This document shows positions 41,460 through 41,943 of a stretch of DNA of 41,943 nucleotides, piece by piece. Below the pieces are notes generated by a model. The model had not been told where the DNA came from. It saw only the letters and a program-made list of their open reading frames with translations, and did no database searches. Source of the DNA: an uncultured Lachnospiraceae bacterium (GTDB lineage Bacteria > Bacillota > Clostridia > Lachnospirales > Lachnospiraceae); contig CAJUHQ010000001.1 in assembly GCA_910586095.1 (NCBI GenBank), forward strand, positions 1 through 41,943, in the 5' to 3' direction. Every line of letters begins with the position of its first letter. Position 1 is the stretch's first letter. A program made the position numbers and the translations under genes.

Positions 41460-41579
41460 ATAGTTTCTCCATTTCTGTTTTTGGTTTTTAAGTACGTCTT
41501 TGGATGCACTACTTAGAAGCTGTGCAATCTAATAATCGAAAGTGATTTTACTTGTCTGTGTAGTATTTTCCTGTATAGC

Positions 41580-41869
41580 TTATTTGATTTTGAACCTAGC
41601 TTGTTTTTCTATTTCAGTGATAGATACAAGTTTTTTAGCATTGAATTTATATAGGTGTCTACTTTCATAAGACAAAAATCGTAAACATTACAACATCAAA
41701 TTTTATCATATATTTTTTGAGTAAGTCTGCCATTCTCTCATATGTTGGATAATGTTATATTTCCGTTTTCATCATAAGAATAGATATAACCATTTAGTCT
41801 ATCTTTTGAATAATAACCATATGTTTTTATTGTTCCGTTTTCATAAAATTCAAAATAAATTAGCAACAT
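41580..41869 (-). pseudogene. Decayed YwqK/MORN-like gene
   Basis: The minus strand from ATG 41869 reads LIYFEFYENGTIKTYGYYSK then NGYIYSYDENGNI, with the Y-x-x-N-G / Y-D-E-N-G spacing of YwqK/MORN repeat proteins. A TGA at 41740-41738 interrupts it; the frame then continues ENGRLTQKIYDKI to another TGA at 41698. A shifted frame below reads LYKFNAKKLVSITEIEKQAR and stops at 41580. So there is at least one stop and one frameshift. A copy of the palindromic repeat abuts the 5' end, as if the upstream part had been replaced. The assignment to YwqK rests on short motifs only. Confidence 0.45.
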
Positions 41870-41870
41870 A

Positions 41871-41943
41871 TAATTTCTGAAATGTTTTATACCATTTCAG
41901 GCCGTATGGCCATCCATACTATGAAAGTCGAAGACTTTCGTAG
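41871..41943 (+). repeat. Palindromic dispersed repeat, copy 3 (longest, cut by the window end)
   Basis: Three successive hairpins: CTGAAATG-8-CATTTCAG (41877-41900), GGCC-GTAT-GGCC (41900-41911) and CTATGAAAGTC-GAA-GACTTTCGTAG (41919-41943). The first two correspond to copy 1 at 1145-1191. There is no coding capacity. Confidence 0.6.

Overview
The window looks like chromosomal DNA of a low-GC, endospore-forming Clostridia, most probably a Lachnospiraceae relative (inference). The basis is AT-rich DNA with strong AGGAGG ribosome sites and sigma-A type promoters, together with spoIIID, mutS2, an Lsa-type ABC-F protein, a stand-alone Rrf2-nifS-nifU unit, a DUF4358 lipoprotein next to MBOAT and DHHW genes, and a PcRGLX/YetA-like lyase. 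No rRNA, tRNA, CRISPR array or prophage was recognised.

Layout. 1-143 is the tail of a HAD-type hydrolase gene. 439-1002 encodes an unknown coiled-coil protein. 1145-1300 holds a palindromic repeat followed by a MITE-like inverted repeat. 1343-6039 (minus strand) holds a histidine kinase, its response regulator and mutS2. 6498-9688 holds a small unknown gene with its own promoter, a long gene-free stretch, an ABC-F ATPase and a lone TerD-domain protein. 9889-13110 is a short operon: an apparent 18-codon leader peptide coupled to a secreted NlpC/P60 hydrolase, then a GGDEF protein. spoIIID lies convergent to it on the minus strand. 13495-16840 is a tightly overlapping moxR - DUF58 - membrane protein operon; the third protein lacks the transglutaminase core common in its genetic position. 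17044-22464 is a second envelope operon driven by a near-consensus promoter: SGNH esterase, DUF4358 lipoprotein, MBOAT acyltransferase, DHHW protein and a membrane GGDEF protein. 22933-24021 encodes a plasmid-type Rep_3 initiator. 24138-29398 is an unusual ABC-type locus (ATPase, a membrane protein carrying ten 13-residue NQPGMNQGQPLYG-type repeats, a double-length permease). 29461-31721 is an Rrf2 - cysteine desulfurase - scaffold operon with inverted repeats over its promoter. 32114-34421 holds a Nudix hydrolase, then on the minus strand an ECF sigma factor with an unknown repeat-rich soluble protein. 34948-40980 holds a YetA-like lyase, a CPBP protease with a Q/P/Y-rich N-terminus, a MATE transporter, a DUF3784-like protein and a TPR protein. 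41001-41459 (minus) is a gamma-carbonic anhydrase-like protein. The window ends in a decayed YwqK/MORN-like gene abutting another copy of the palindromic repeat.

How it fits together. Several units concern the cell envelope: peptidoglycan hydrolysis, polysaccharide O-acylation, the MoxR-DUF58 module and the ABC locus. Both diguanylate cyclase genes sit at the 3' end of an envelope operon, which suggests (inference) c-di-GMP control of surface remodelling. The least described items are the leader peptide at 9932, the ABC locus with tandem-repeat protein, the sigma factor plus repeat-protein pair, the chromosomal Rep_3 gene, the dispersed palindromic repeat, and three hairpins that contain a stop codon.
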